From Paenibacillus sp. CF384 (GTDB lineage: Bacteria; Bacillota; Bacilli; Paenibacillales; Paenibacillaceae), in contig NZ_FNNV01000023.1 of NCBI RefSeq assembly GCF_900106745.1, forward strand, positions 1 through 64,000: a DNA stretch of 64,000 nt, given 5' to 3'. Shown here in pieces: positions 55,632 through 64,000 of this stretch (the first letter of the stretch is position 1; every line of letters begins with the position of its first letter). A model generated the notes under the pieces. It did no database searches and was not told the origin of the DNA. It saw nothing but the letters and a program-made list of their open reading frames with translations. Made by a program: the position numbers and the translations under genes.

Positions 55632-57737
55632 ATGTATGCGTTACTTTACGGGCTGGATGCTCTCACTACGATCGTACTCGTTGTCTTCGGCTGGATGGCC
55701 GGAGGCAAGGCAGGGCGACTTGTTTACAGCGCGTCTTACAAGAAGCTGAAACATAAATCAAGAACCGTTATGATCTTGTTCAGCCTGTCCTTGCTGGCGT
55801 TGGCAGGTAAAATGATCATTGCGCAGCAGCTGTATACGCAATTCGGCTGGCTGTTCTCGCAGGATCGCATTCTCCTTCAACTTCCACCGCTTCTACTTGC
55901 TGGGATGGCAAGCGGTGTCTACGGCATTCCTCGCCTCATCCGCGTCATGCGATTGCAGGCTGAGAATCAAGATATGCCGCTGGATGCGGCGGCCTACCGC
56001 CTGGCAGGCGACTCTGCTCTGATCATTCCGTTCAAAGGAATGAAGTACACCGCAATAGCAAGCTTGTTGTTCTATTTCGTTCCGGTTGTCCCGATCAGAT
56101 GGCTGGATGCGGCAGCAGTACTTCTCATTCTGCTGGTGTTCATTACGATTATGGCTTACCGTGTGCTTAGCCGCAGCAAGAGCATTCATCAACATGAGAA
56201 TTGGATGCCACTGGGACGTAAGCTGCGCGCGGCCAAAGGAGTTGTCGAGATTCTAATTGTTGTGCTGCTCGCCTTCGGTGTCTGGATGTATGAGGCGAAA
56301 GCGAGCCGTCTACCGGAAACGATGAGCATGATGACCGGAACAGCCGATTTCGGCGGAGGTATTGTCAGTGCGAGCGCTCATCAGCACGCTGCCCATGCTG
56401 TAACTACGGGCGAAGGCAGTGTCAGCGTGGAGACGTTAACCGGCCCAAGAGAGGGAGAACCGGATCGCCGATTCACGCTGACGGCAGAGAAGAAGCTGGT
56501 TCGCAGCCGTTCGGGTCAAATGGTGGAGGCATGGACGTATAACGGTCAAATTCCGGGACCGGAGCTGCGGATGCGGCAGGGGGAACTGATCGAAGTTACC
56601 TTGATTAATAACAACATTGATGCAGGCGTTACGTTACACTGGCATGGTCTGGATGTTCCCAATGCAGAGGATGGCGTAGCAGGCGCGACTCAGAATGCGG
56701 TCATGCCCGGGCAGACGCATACGTATCGATTCATCGCTGAACAAACCGGAACCTTCTGGTACCATTCGCACCAAGACTCCGCCGAGGCGGTGAAGAAAGG
56801 GTTGTTCGGTGCTTTAGTGGTGGAGGATCCTGCTGATCCTGCAACGAATTATGGGATCGACCGGACGATCATGACCTACTCGTTAAAGAATAGCGGATTC
56901 TCCTTCGGTGCAGGAGCCGATGCGAAGATGCTCGAGCAAGTTCAAGCTGAACCGGGTACGCCGGTGCGGCTGCGTTTGATTAATACCGAGAACTGGGTGC
57001 AGCGCGCATTCACCATTGTAGGCGTTCCTTTTCAAGTAGCGGCGATCGATGGCACGGAGCTAAACGGACCAACGGATTTGAGCAGTAATACGCGTCTTGA
57101 AGTAACGACCGGCGGCCGGTATGACGTGACATTCATAATGCCGAAGACGCCGGTATTTATTAACATCGGCAATCATGAGGAAGGCATTCTCTTTAGTATG
57201 GAGGGCAATGGTGAACCTCTTGATTTGCCTAAGAGCAGTACGATATTCGATCCATCCACTTACGGAACGCAGGAAGTACTGCCTTTTAGTTTAGACAGTC
57301 ATTATGACAGAGAGTTTCTGATGGTATTGGATAATCAGTTCACGTTCTATAACGGCGGTTTCGGCGCATTGTATACCATCAATGGCGAGTTGTTCCCGAA
57401 TACACCGATGTACATGGTTAAAGAGGGGGATTTGGTCAAAACCACGATTGTTAACCGCGGTATGGTGGAGCATCCCATGCATTTGCATGGTCATCATATG
57501 CTGGTATTGAGTCGCAACGGCAAGTCGGTTAGCGGCAGTCCATGGTGGTCCGATACGCTGTACGTCGGTCCTGGCGAGCGATACGAGGTTGCTTTTCTCG
57601 CGGATAACCCAGGTATATGGATGGATCATTGTCACAATCTGGATCATGCCAAAGTCGGCATGTCGATGCATCTCGCCTACGAAGGGATTACGACACCTTT
57701 TGCTCTCGGCACGGAATCGCATAATCACCCTGAATAG
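55632..57737 (+). CDS. Membrane-fused multicopper oxidase
   Basis: 701 residues (trimmed start). The first 225 or so residues contain about six membrane helices, unlike classical secreted laccases. The remainder holds cupredoxin domains with all copper motifs: HWHG (336-339), WYHSH (376-380), HPMHLHGHH and DHCHNLDHAKVGM (type 1 His-Cys-His-Met). It may oxidise a membrane-near phenol or metal. ATG 55632 follows AAAGGGGA; an upstream ATG at 55611 would enclose that RBS. Confidence 0.85.
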   Translation: MYALLYGLDALTTIVLVVFGWMAGGKAGRLVYSASYKKLKHKSRTVMILFSLSLLALAGKMIIAQQLYTQFGWLFSQDRILLQLPPLLLAGMASGVYGIPRLIRVMRLQAENQDMPLDAAAYRLAGDSALIIPFKGMKYTAIASLLFYFVPVVPIRWLDAAAVLLILLVFITIMAYRVLSRSKSIHQHENWMPLGRKLRAAKGVVEILIVVLLAFGVWMYEAKASRLPETMSMMTGTADFGGGIVSASAHQHAAHAVTTGEGSVSVETLTGPREGEPDRRFTLTAEKKLVRSRSGQMVEAWTYNGQIPGPELRMRQGELIEVTLINNNIDAGVTLHWHGLDVPNAEDGVAGATQNAVMPGQTHTYRFIAEQTGTFWYHSHQDSAEAVKKGLFGALVVEDPADPATNYGIDRTIMTYSLKNSGFSFGAGADAKMLEQVQAEPGTPVRLRLINTENWVQRAFTIVGVPFQVAAIDGTELNGPTDLSSNTRLEVTTGGRYDVTFIMPKTPVFINIGNHEEGILFSMEGNGEPLDLPKSSTIFDPSTYGTQEVLPFSLDSHYDREFLMVLDNQFTFYNGGFGALYTINGELFPNTPMYMVKEGDLVKTTIVNRGMVEHPMHLHGHHMLVLSRNGKSVSGSPWWSDTLYVGPGERYEVAFLADNPGIWMDHCHNLDHAKVGMSMHLAYEGITTPFALGTESHNHPE

Positions 57738-57780
57738 GATGGATTCAACCGGCAGTTGAATTGACGTGTTCAACTGACTA

Positions 57781-57835
57781 TTGATAGAGTAGAGCAGCCA
57801 GGCATGCTATGCTGATTGCAGACAGTGCGCACTGT
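57781..57835 (+). promoter_or_regulatory. Promoter and palindromic operator of the XRE gene
   Basis: TTGATA, 18-bp spacer, TGCTAT, followed by the perfect 14-bp palindrome ACAGTGCGCACTGT (57822-57835) just after the predicted start. It is a likely autoregulatory site for the XRE protein 28 bp downstream. Confidence 0.55.
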
Positions 57836-57863
57836 ACAATCCAATAAGTGGAGGCGTTCTACA

Positions 57864-58820
57864 ATGGAAATGCGTAAGATCGGTGCTTTCATCTCCAGTC
57901 TACGAAAAAAACAAGGGATGACGCAGGCGGAATTCGCCCAGCGTTTAGGAATAAGTCATCAAGCCGTGTCCAAGTGGGAACGCGGTGAGTCGCTGCCTGA
58001 TATCGGGATGCTGCCGGCAATCAGCCGGCTGCTTGAAGCGTCCATTGATGAGCTTCTCGCCGGTGAAAGCAAGATTGTACTCGTTCAGGAAACAGCATCC
58101 GTACAGTCTGCTGCTGGCGAAGAGCAATACATCATCGAGAAGCCTCAAGGTGAAGAAAGTATAGATGAAGAAGTAAGTGTGGCAATCGAAATCGAGCCCG
58201 CCGAAGCTCAGGTCGAAGAGCAGGAAGAGCAGGAAGAGCAGGACGATGATTCGAACGATACGGATGATGACTCACATCCGAGCTTGCAAGCGATCCTTCG
58301 GTTAGCGCCTTTTCTGGGGAGCGATACGATTGATGAGATGCTCGGTTATGTGGAGGAAGGCCGTCTGAGCGCTGACGTTATTCAGGGCTTGGCCCCGTTT
58401 ATCAGTAAAAGCTCCTTAGCCCGCTTGGTGGATAAGGCTGCTCTAGGAAAGCTCGATATGCGGCAGCTAGGAGGACTTGCTCCTTTCCTAGATACCGAAC
58501 AAATCGACAGGCTTGTTCTGCAAGCCGAGGAAGGCACAATTGATTGGCAGGTTGTTCAAGCCTTGGCGCCGTTCATAAGCCGGGATACGCTGGACCGTCT
58601 TGTCGATCGGATTGCCGCCGGCAGCATCGATGCCAGGCAAATTGTTGGACTTGCTCCTTTCTTATCAAGGGAAAGCATCGAGAAGCTTCTGGAGCATGTG
58701 GAGTCTGGTCTTCTTGGCGCCGACATTCTCTCCTCACTTGCACCATTCATTCATAAAGAAGCGCTGGAGAAACTAGTCCGGGGTATGCTAGAGAAGACGC
58801 TGACTCGTTCTGCTGAATAA
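57864..58820 (+). CDS. XRE-family regulator with five C-terminal LAPF repeats
   Basis: 318 residues. Residues 4-62 are a Cro/CI-type HTH (MTQAEFAQRLGISHQAVSKWERG). After an acidic linker (EEQEEQEEQDDDSNDTDDDS) come five tandem repeats of about 33 residues, each with a LAPFL/LAPFI core followed by a helix such as DTLDRLVDRIAAGSID. The repeats form a helical solenoid-like C domain of unknown role, perhaps sensing or oligomerisation. ATG 57864 with GTGGAGG upstream. Confidence 0.82.
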   Translation: MEMRKIGAFISSLRKKQGMTQAEFAQRLGISHQAVSKWERGESLPDIGMLPAISRLLEASIDELLAGESKIVLVQETASVQSAAGEEQYIIEKPQGEESIDEEVSVAIEIEPAEAQVEEQEEQEEQDDDSNDTDDDSHPSLQAILRLAPFLGSDTIDEMLGYVEEGRLSADVIQGLAPFISKSSLARLVDKAALGKLDMRQLGGLAPFLDTEQIDRLVLQAEEGTIDWQVVQALAPFISRDTLDRLVDRIAAGSIDARQIVGLAPFLSRESIEKLLEHVESGLLGADILSSLAPFIHKEALEKLVRGMLEKTLTRSAE

Positions 58821-58854
58821 GTGTATGGTTATTTACGAATCTGCGAAACCATTA

Positions 58855-58892
58855 TGCCAGGTCTCCTATCGATGGAGTCCTGGCTTTTTTGA
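58855..58892 (+). terminator. Terminator of the XRE gene
   Basis: GCCAGGTCTCC/GGAGTCCTGGC stem followed by six T residues. Confidence 0.85.
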
Positions 58893-58972
58893 GCGAGAAG
58901 GTTTCCTTGCATCCGGCGTAGAAGATGAGTAGTACGGGTTACTTCATTATGGTGTTATTAAGGAGAGAACAA

Positions 58973-59815
58973 ATGAATATTCCTAATGTGCGGACAGGTC
59001 AGGAACTGATTCGAGAAATTAACGAAACTCGTGTACCTTACGGGATGCTGGCTATCTGGTTTCTCGGTCAGGTGAGTGTCATCGTCAAAGGGGGCGATAC
59101 GATCGTTTATATCGATCCGTATTTGGCCGATGCGCCATATCGGCGGTTTAAGCCGCCGCTTCTGCCGGAAGAAGCGAATAACGCGGATGTTGTGCTGATC
59201 ACGCATGATCATATCGATCATTTGGATCCGGATACGATACCGGGGATGGCGAAAACCCGCAATGATACGGTGTTTGTGGCGCCGGGCTACAGCCTGAGCG
59301 CTCTTGCTGAATTCGGCGTTGCGCCGGAGCGGCGTGTTCATGCGGTGACCGGCGAATGGCGAGAACTGCGCGGTTTGCGCTATTTGCCGATCCCGGCAGC
59401 GCATGAGGAACTGGCGTATGATCCCGAGCAGGATCATCGATTCGTTGGTTATGTGCTGAACCTAAACGGCGTGACGTTCTACCATGCCGGCGATACGACG
59501 ATCTATCCCGGTCTGATCGAAACGGTGAAAGCGGAACAGGTCGACGTTGCCCTGCTGCCGATTAACGGACGCGATCCGTTCCGGCTTGCGCGTAATATCG
59601 TCGGCAACATGAACTTTCGTGAGGCGGCAGAGTTTGCGGTTGCGGCCGGGATCGACACGGTAATTCCGGCGCATTATGACATGTTCGAGGGCAATACGGA
59701 GCATCCGGGCCATTTCATCGACTATCTGTATGAGAATTATCCGACGCAGAAAAGCCATATTCTGGCGCGATTTGAAAGGTATGTGTACGTTTCTGATCGA
59801 GCGCTTCAATCATAA
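58973..59815 (+). CDS. UlaG-like MBL-fold metallo-hydrolase
   Basis: 280 residues. The metal motif THDHIDHLD (HxHxDH), later PAAHEE and FYHAGDTTIY, and PAHYDMFEGNTEHPGHF near the C terminus resemble UlaG (L-ascorbate-6-phosphate lactonase) and related sugar-lactone hydrolases. Its neighbours, an AraC regulator and an oxidoreductase, fit sugar-acid catabolism, but the substrate is inferred only. Start at 58973 after AAGGAGAG. Confidence 0.82.
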   Translation: MNIPNVRTGQELIREINETRVPYGMLAIWFLGQVSVIVKGGDTIVYIDPYLADAPYRRFKPPLLPEEANNADVVLITHDHIDHLDPDTIPGMAKTRNDTVFVAPGYSLSALAEFGVAPERRVHAVTGEWRELRGLRYLPIPAAHEELAYDPEQDHRFVGYVLNLNGVTFYHAGDTTIYPGLIETVKAEQVDVALLPINGRDPFRLARNIVGNMNFREAAEFAVAAGIDTVIPAHYDMFEGNTEHPGHFIDYLYENYPTQKSHILARFERYVYVSDRALQS

Positions 59816-59824
59816 ACAATACTC

Positions 59825-60730
59825 TTATAGAATGCTGCACAGCTTCCGGTATTCTCGTGGAGATACGCCTTGCCATCTCTTGAATGCATGACTGAATTGA
59901 TGCAAGCTGTCGTAGCCGATACGGCAGCCGATCGCCTCGATTTTCATCTCCGTTTCCCTCAAACACCGCTTGGACTCTTGATGGCGGAGATGCTGCACAT
60001 ATTGATTCGGGGTGACGCCGAACTGTTCTTTGAACAGACGGATAAAATGATCCTCGCTGACGTTTAATCGCTCCGCCATTACCGAATTCGGCCAAGTCAA
60101 GTGCAAGCTGACGCTTATCTCGTCGACCAGCTCCCGAAGAGCCGTCAAGTAGGCGGCGGAGGCGGTTCGCTGCGGGACGGTCTGTAATCTTAGGATCGAT
60201 GCGAGCAGTTGCAGCATGGCACCTCGGCAGATAAGCTCATAGCCGGCTCTGGCAGTCGTGAATTCTTCGCAGATCAATTCCATTCCTTTCACGATTTCAA
60301 CGGAAAGCGAGGTGTATTTACGTGCGAACAGCCGCTCACCATCAGCGTTTACAGGCATACGGCAGAACAAGGCCTCTTGAACGTCGTGAGTTTCATCTAC
60401 AACCATATGGATATCGGGTGTCAGCTCGAACTCATCATAGAAGTCAAAATGAATACCGAGCAATTGGGCTCCGGCTGCTGTCGGGATTTCTATGCGATGC
60501 CTCTCGCGAGCACTTAGAAATAAGAAGTCGCCGGGGTAATACCGAATCGACTCGGGCTCGTCCTTGAAATGAACGATCATTTCCCCGGAAATGACGTACA
60601 TGACCTCGAAGTCGTACAGACGTCGTTCGTTTCCTTGATAATAGGCGGAGTTCTGGTACTGGGCCCAGTGAATGCTGGGCATCCAAGTCATAGGATCAGG
60701 TTTGGTGTTGCCTTGCGATAGTACAGCCAT
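59825..60730 (-). CDS. AraC-family regulator with cupin sensor domain
   Basis: 301 residues. N-terminal cupin (DFEVMYVISGEMIVHFKDE, PGDFLFLSARERHRIEIP) and C-terminal double HTH (SVMAERLNVSEDHFIRLFKE, then IGYDSLHQFSHAFKRWQG). Divergent from the Gfo/Idh/MocA gene, which it probably regulates; convergent with the UlaG-like gene, only 9 bp apart. ATG 60730 with AAGGGG upstream; a TTG at 60739 is too close to that site. Confidence 0.9.
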   Translation of the reverse strand: MAVLSQGNTKPDPMTWMPSIHWAQYQNSAYYQGNERRLYDFEVMYVISGEMIVHFKDEPESIRYYPGDFLFLSARERHRIEIPTAAGAQLLGIHFDFYDEFELTPDIHMVVDETHDVQEALFCRMPVNADGERLFARKYTSLSVEIVKGMELICEEFTTARAGYELICRGAMLQLLASILRLQTVPQRTASAAYLTALRELVDEISVSLHLTWPNSVMAERLNVSEDHFIRLFKEQFGVTPNQYVQHLRHQESKRCLRETEMKIEAIGCRIGYDSLHQFSHAFKRWQGVSPREYRKLCSIL

Positions 60731-60880
60731 TTGGTCCAAGCCCCTTAAATGAGTAGAAGTCGATAATAGACAACTTTATAGCGAAATAGAGTAAATACAT
60801 CCTATAGAACCTATAGTATCATTCGAATTAGTTAGCGACAATAAACAACTATGACATTGATCAATAGGGGGACTGGCGAT

Positions 60881-62017
60881 ATGGTGAAGCGAATCGGAAT
60901 CATCGGGTATGGGCTCAGAGTCAGCGGTTTGTTTGGCAAATTAGATGAGCAGGAAACGGGCTGCCAGCTTGTCGCAATTGCGGATCCCCGGGCGCAGGAG
61001 CTAGCCGCTCATATGGGTGAGGGAGCAAACAACCTGGCACGGTACGAGGACGCCGATGATATGTTGAATAATGCCGGACTGGATGGCGTCGTAATCGGTA
61101 CTCGCTGCAATTTGCACACGGAGATGGCACTTAAGGTATTGAAGCGCAGCCTGCCTTTATTCCTGGAGAAGCCGGTTGCCACGACCTTTGAAGATCTCTA
61201 TCGACTGAAAAAGGGCTATGAGGCTTCTGATTCACAAGTCGTTGTTTCATTCCCGCTGCGTAATACGCCGCTTGTCAAGCTTGCCAAGGCTATCATCGAT
61301 TCAGGCCAAATCGGAACGGTGGAGCATGTGCAGGCTGTGAACAATGTGCCTTACGGCGGGGTCTACTATCATAGCTGGTACCGCGATGAGAGCATTACGG
61401 GCGGATTGTTCCTGCAGAAGGCGACGCATGATTTCGATTATATTAATTATTTGCTGGGTGCAAGCCCAATTGCCATAGCGGCTATGAAATCGAAGCAAAT
61501 CTTCAAAGGCGATAAGCCGGCAGGTTTGATGTGCCGCGACTGCGACGAGAAGCACACTTGCGAAGAGAGTACGCTCAAGCAGGCGAACAAGGATAGAGGG
61601 AGCTATTGCAGCTTTGCGGAGGATACCGGCAACGAAGATTCCGGCAGTGCTCTGATTCGTTACGAATCAGGCATGCACGTTAACTACTCGCAGAACTTCT
61701 TCGCAAGAAGAGGGGCTCAGAGACGCGGAGCACGTCTGTTAGGTTATAAAGGAACGCTCGAATTCGATTGGTATACGGGCGAGTTGAAGGTTTACATGCA
61801 CCACGAGGCGCGAGTGGAAACCCATCAGTTCGACTTGAATGCGATGGATGGTCATGGCGGGGGAGATGGCATGCTGCTGAGCAACTTCTTCCAAATCGTA
61901 AACGGCGCGGAGCGTTCGTTCACCTCGCTCGACGATGGACTTCTGAGCGCGCTGCTTTGCCTGAAGGCCAACGAGTCTGCGAATACGAATACGTTCCAGC
62001 AAGTAGCTTGGAATTAG
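60881..62017 (+). CDS. Gfo/Idh/MocA-family oxidoreductase
   Basis: 378 residues. Rossmann start KRIGIIGYGLRVSGLF, catalytic-type FLEKPVATT and the C-terminal alpha/beta domain. A cysteine cluster CRDCDEKHTCEES, about 15 residues before YCSF, is unusual for this family and may bind a metal. Likely oxidises a sugar or cyclitol with NAD(P). ATG 60881 follows AGGGGGAC. Confidence 0.88.
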   Translation: MVKRIGIIGYGLRVSGLFGKLDEQETGCQLVAIADPRAQELAAHMGEGANNLARYEDADDMLNNAGLDGVVIGTRCNLHTEMALKVLKRSLPLFLEKPVATTFEDLYRLKKGYEASDSQVVVSFPLRNTPLVKLAKAIIDSGQIGTVEHVQAVNNVPYGGVYYHSWYRDESITGGLFLQKATHDFDYINYLLGASPIAIAAMKSKQIFKGDKPAGLMCRDCDEKHTCEESTLKQANKDRGSYCSFAEDTGNEDSGSALIRYESGMHVNYSQNFFARRGAQRRGARLLGYKGTLEFDWYTGELKVYMHHEARVETHQFDLNAMDGHGGGDGMLLSNFFQIVNGAERSFTSLDDGLLSALLCLKANESANTNTFQQVAWN

Positions 62018-62033
62018 CTGGTATAGATAATTA

Positions 62034-62077
62034 AAAAGCGTCCTCAAAAGTGCAACTTCACTTTTGAGGACGCTTTT
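62034..62077. terminator. Terminator, probably bidirectional
   Basis: A 19-bp stem AAAAGCGTCCTCAAAAGTG/CACTTTTGAGGACGCTTTT with terminal T-run. Confidence 0.9.
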
Positions 62078-62159
62078 GTTGTTCGCACTCGCTCACCGAA
62101 GTAGCAGGATCACAAGAAATGTTGCGCTATCGTCCAAGCCCTCTTATACTGTCGACGCT

Positions 62160-64000
62160 TTACCGCTCGGCAACAGCGGCATTGCGTCTGTACTCCGTTG
62201 GCGTGACGCCGGAGATTTTCTTGAAGGAGCGATTGAAGGAACTGAGCGTCGTATAGCCTACTTCGGTCGCGATTTCTTGGATCTTCATCTCCGAGAGAAG
62301 CAGTAGGTCCTTCGCTTTCTTCACTCGCACCTCATTGACGAAATCCACGAAATTCGTGCCCATTTTCTCCTTGAAATAAGTGGAGAGATAGCCGCTGCTA
62401 ATATTCAATTTGCCGGCGATGAGATCGAGGGAGAGCTCTTCTCCATAATGGGTCTCCGTATAGCTAACGGTAAAGCTGATGATCGGATCGCGCTCCTCTT
62501 TCTTCAACCTTACAAGCCGTCCGGCTTCGTTCACCAGTTTCACCAGGTAATCATCCAGCTCTTCAACCGTATGCTGCTTCTCGATAAGAGGCAGCATGCC
62601 GGACAAGCCATCGCTGTCGATTTGCATGCTGTGGAGCACGCGCATGACCTTGTCTGTGGTTTCTTCCGCGAAACGATGAAACTTGCTTGCGGCAATGTTT
62701 CGTTTCTTCATCTTCGCGAGCATCCGGCGCAGAGACTGCAGAGCGAGCTGGTCGTTGCCTTCTTGCAAGCTCACATTCAGCTCCTGCTCCAGGATGGTTG
62801 TCGGCAGCATCGGCTTCTCGTACGTTTCGCCTGCCTGAGACACATAGGTCGAATCATCGAAAGGCCGCAGCTTCACAAGCTTCAGCACCTCCGCATAAGC
62901 ACTCGTCATTTGAGAAGCATGCGGATAATGCGAGCTCACGGCAATGGTACAGAAACTATAGGCGATATCCGTCTCCAGCACCGTCTTGATGTCCGAGATG
63001 ACAGATGACAGGCAGCTGTCATCTTCACTGTTTAGATAGACGACCGATAAGATTTGATTCGTCTCGATTTGGAAGGTTTGTGCGCCATCCATCTCTCGTC
63101 CAATCGCCTGGATGATATATTCGCGAATAAAAGCAATGGTCCGTTCTTCTTCTTCAGGCATCTCATCCCAGAATCGTTGCTTGAAATTCATCTGGAAGAG
63201 AACAAATCGAAACGGTCGGTAGTCCTGCTCGGCTGCCGGATCCGAGTCTTCATATTCGATCCGAATCCGTTTGAGTACATTCATGAGCGAATAATGGCGC
63301 AGATGGTTTTTCTTGCTTTCAAGGCTTCGCCTTGCTTCCTGATTCTCTTTGATCATGTGGCCGATATTGGCATGGATCAGCTCAAAGTCGTTAACCGTCC
63401 CGCGAACAAGCTCCCGATTCTCGTTTAAACTTCGAATCGACTCCACGATTTTGCGAACCGGATTATTAAATCGTCTGCTGAAGATGACGGATAGGATCAA
63501 GCTGACGATAGACGTGACAATGAGCAGCACGATTAGAGTAACCGTTAGCTTCACAATTCGGTTGGAAACGCTGCTGTCCGGAATGATATTCACGTAAGTA
63601 AGCCCGGTAGTCGCGCCTTTCTGATAGAAGAAATAATAGCCGTTCTGCTTAATCCAGTTTCTCCCCGGCACAAGTTCCGGTAAGGCTTCGTTAAAGGCCG
63701 GATCGGAGGTGAATATCTTATTTCCTTGCGGACCCAGTATATAGAAGGTGTTGTTAATGGACTGATGATAATTGCGATACAGCTCATTCGCATCAATGAA
63801 TGCGAGGAACTTGAAATCGGGATACAGCTGACTGCGGAACAAATATGGAATAACGATACCCGGCTGCGAATCCTGATAAGTCGGCGGCGGACTCGTGAAT
63901 ACAGCGGCCGGATACAGCTTGGCATCGGAGCCCGCCTTGGTTAGTTCCTCTTCCCAGAAGTCCGGTGTATAAATGCGGTTCACATAGTGCTCAGAGAACA
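62160..64000 (-). CDS. Sensor AraC-family regulator (5' end outside window)
   Basis: At least 613 residues; the frame stays open to the window edge, so the N terminus is missing. An extracellular sensor domain (visible part about 1-140), a membrane helix (LTVTLIVLLIVTSIVSLILS), a HAMP-like linker, a long middle region, and a C-terminal AraC double HTH (IAGKLNISSGYLSTYFKEKM; IATEVGYTTLSSFNRSFKK). This is the Paenibacillus-type membrane AraC regulator, which usually sits by a sugar ABC operon; such an operon may lie beyond the window. Confidence 0.88.
   Translation of the reverse strand, partial: FSEHYVNRIYTPDFWEEELTKAGSDAKLYPAAVFTSPPPTYQDSQPGIVIPYLFRSQLYPDFKFLAFIDANELYRNYHQSINNTFYILGPQGNKIFTSDPAFNEALPELVPGRNWIKQNGYYFFYQKGATTGLTYVNIIPDSSVSNRIVKLTVTLIVLLIVTSIVSLILSVIFSRRFNNPVRKIVESIRSLNENRELVRGTVNDFELIHANIGHMIKENQEARRSLESKKNHLRHYSLMNVLKRIRIEYEDSDPAAEQDYRPFRFVLFQMNFKQRFWDEMPEEEERTIAFIREYIIQAIGREMDGAQTFQIETNQILSVVYLNSEDDSCLSSVISDIKTVLETDIAYSFCTIAVSSHYPHASQMTSAYAEVLKLVKLRPFDDSTYVSQAGETYEKPMLPTTILEQELNVSLQEGNDQLALQSLRRMLAKMKKRNIAASKFHRFAEETTDKVMRVLHSMQIDSDGLSGMLPLIEKQHTVEELDDYLVKLVNEAGRLVRLKKEERDPIISFTVSYTETHYGEELSLDLIAGKLNISSGYLSTYFKEKMGTNFVDFVNEVRVKKAKDLLLLSEMKIQEIATEVGYTTLSSFNRSFKKISGVTPTEYRRNAAVAER

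Overview
The window looks like chromosomal DNA of a spore-forming, low-to-mid-GC Firmicute of the Paenibacillaceae (Paenibacillus or Cohnella type). The grounds are strong GGAGG-type ribosome binding sites, GTG and TTG starts, three secreted proteins ending in triple SLH (S-layer homology) domains, a GerA-type spore germination operon, several CUT1-type sugar ABC transporters with AraC or LacI regulators, and a dispersed intergenic repeat with CGTTAGA/TAACGGTTG ends of a kind common in that family. This assignment is inference; no 16S rRNA gene is present.

Left end (1-5.2 kb). tRNA-Ala(GGC) is followed by a small AT-rich element of about 2.5 kb, bounded by a perfect 45-bp duplication of the tRNA 3' half (401-445 and 2894-2938). 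It carries a putAbiC-like abortive-infection protein and a possible HEPN-like protein but no visible integrase: an apparent integrase-less tRNA-targeted defence cassette. Next comes an agr-like quorum-sensing operon on the minus strand (HTH protein, multi-pass membrane protein, AgrB protease, 40-residue AgrD-type pro-peptide, stand-alone LytTR regulator) with no histidine kinase.

Cobalamin cluster (5.4-11.8 kb). A cobalamin riboswitch precedes an SLH-anchored alpha/alpha-toroid protein, a membrane-anchored DUF4430 protein, an EcfT transmembrane protein, and an 828-residue protein fusing two ECF ATPases to an ECF-S component. The first two resemble the two halves of mammalian intrinsic factor/transcobalamin. 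The cluster reads as a complete surface capture and import system for B12.

Surface and sugar genes (11.9-34.9 kb). These comprise an SLH-anchored GH18-like protein; a sugar ABC operon whose binding protein lacks a lipobox; two 185-bp intergenic repeats; a nuclease-fold/winged-helix protein; an ECF sigma factor fused to a VOC domain; a VOC protein; a frameshifted DoxX gene; an aldo/keto reductase; a LacI-controlled ABC operon ending in a PhyH-type dioxygenase; an aminoglycoside-phosphotransferase-like kinase; a Bcr/CflA exporter; and gerA-type germination genes.

Thiamin operon (35-43.6 kb). A TPP riboswitch controls ten genes: pyrimidine salvage (YlmB-like deformylase, TenA, ThiZ, ThiX, ThiY) fused in one transcript to thiazole synthesis and coupling (ThiF, ThiE, ThiS, ThiG, ThiO).

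Right end (43.7-64 kb). This holds a 1555-residue beta-helix/SLH surface protein with a PpiC/SurA-like foldase directly downstream, a DHH phosphoesterase, a small Cys-rich protein, MetY, a winged-helix protein, a GNAT acetyltransferase, an SPFH protein with an Arc-like partner, a membrane-fused multicopper oxidase, an XRE regulator with five C-terminal repeats, an UlaG-like metallo-hydrolase, an AraC regulator divergent from a Gfo/Idh/MocA oxidoreductase, and a sensor-AraC regulator cut by the window edge.
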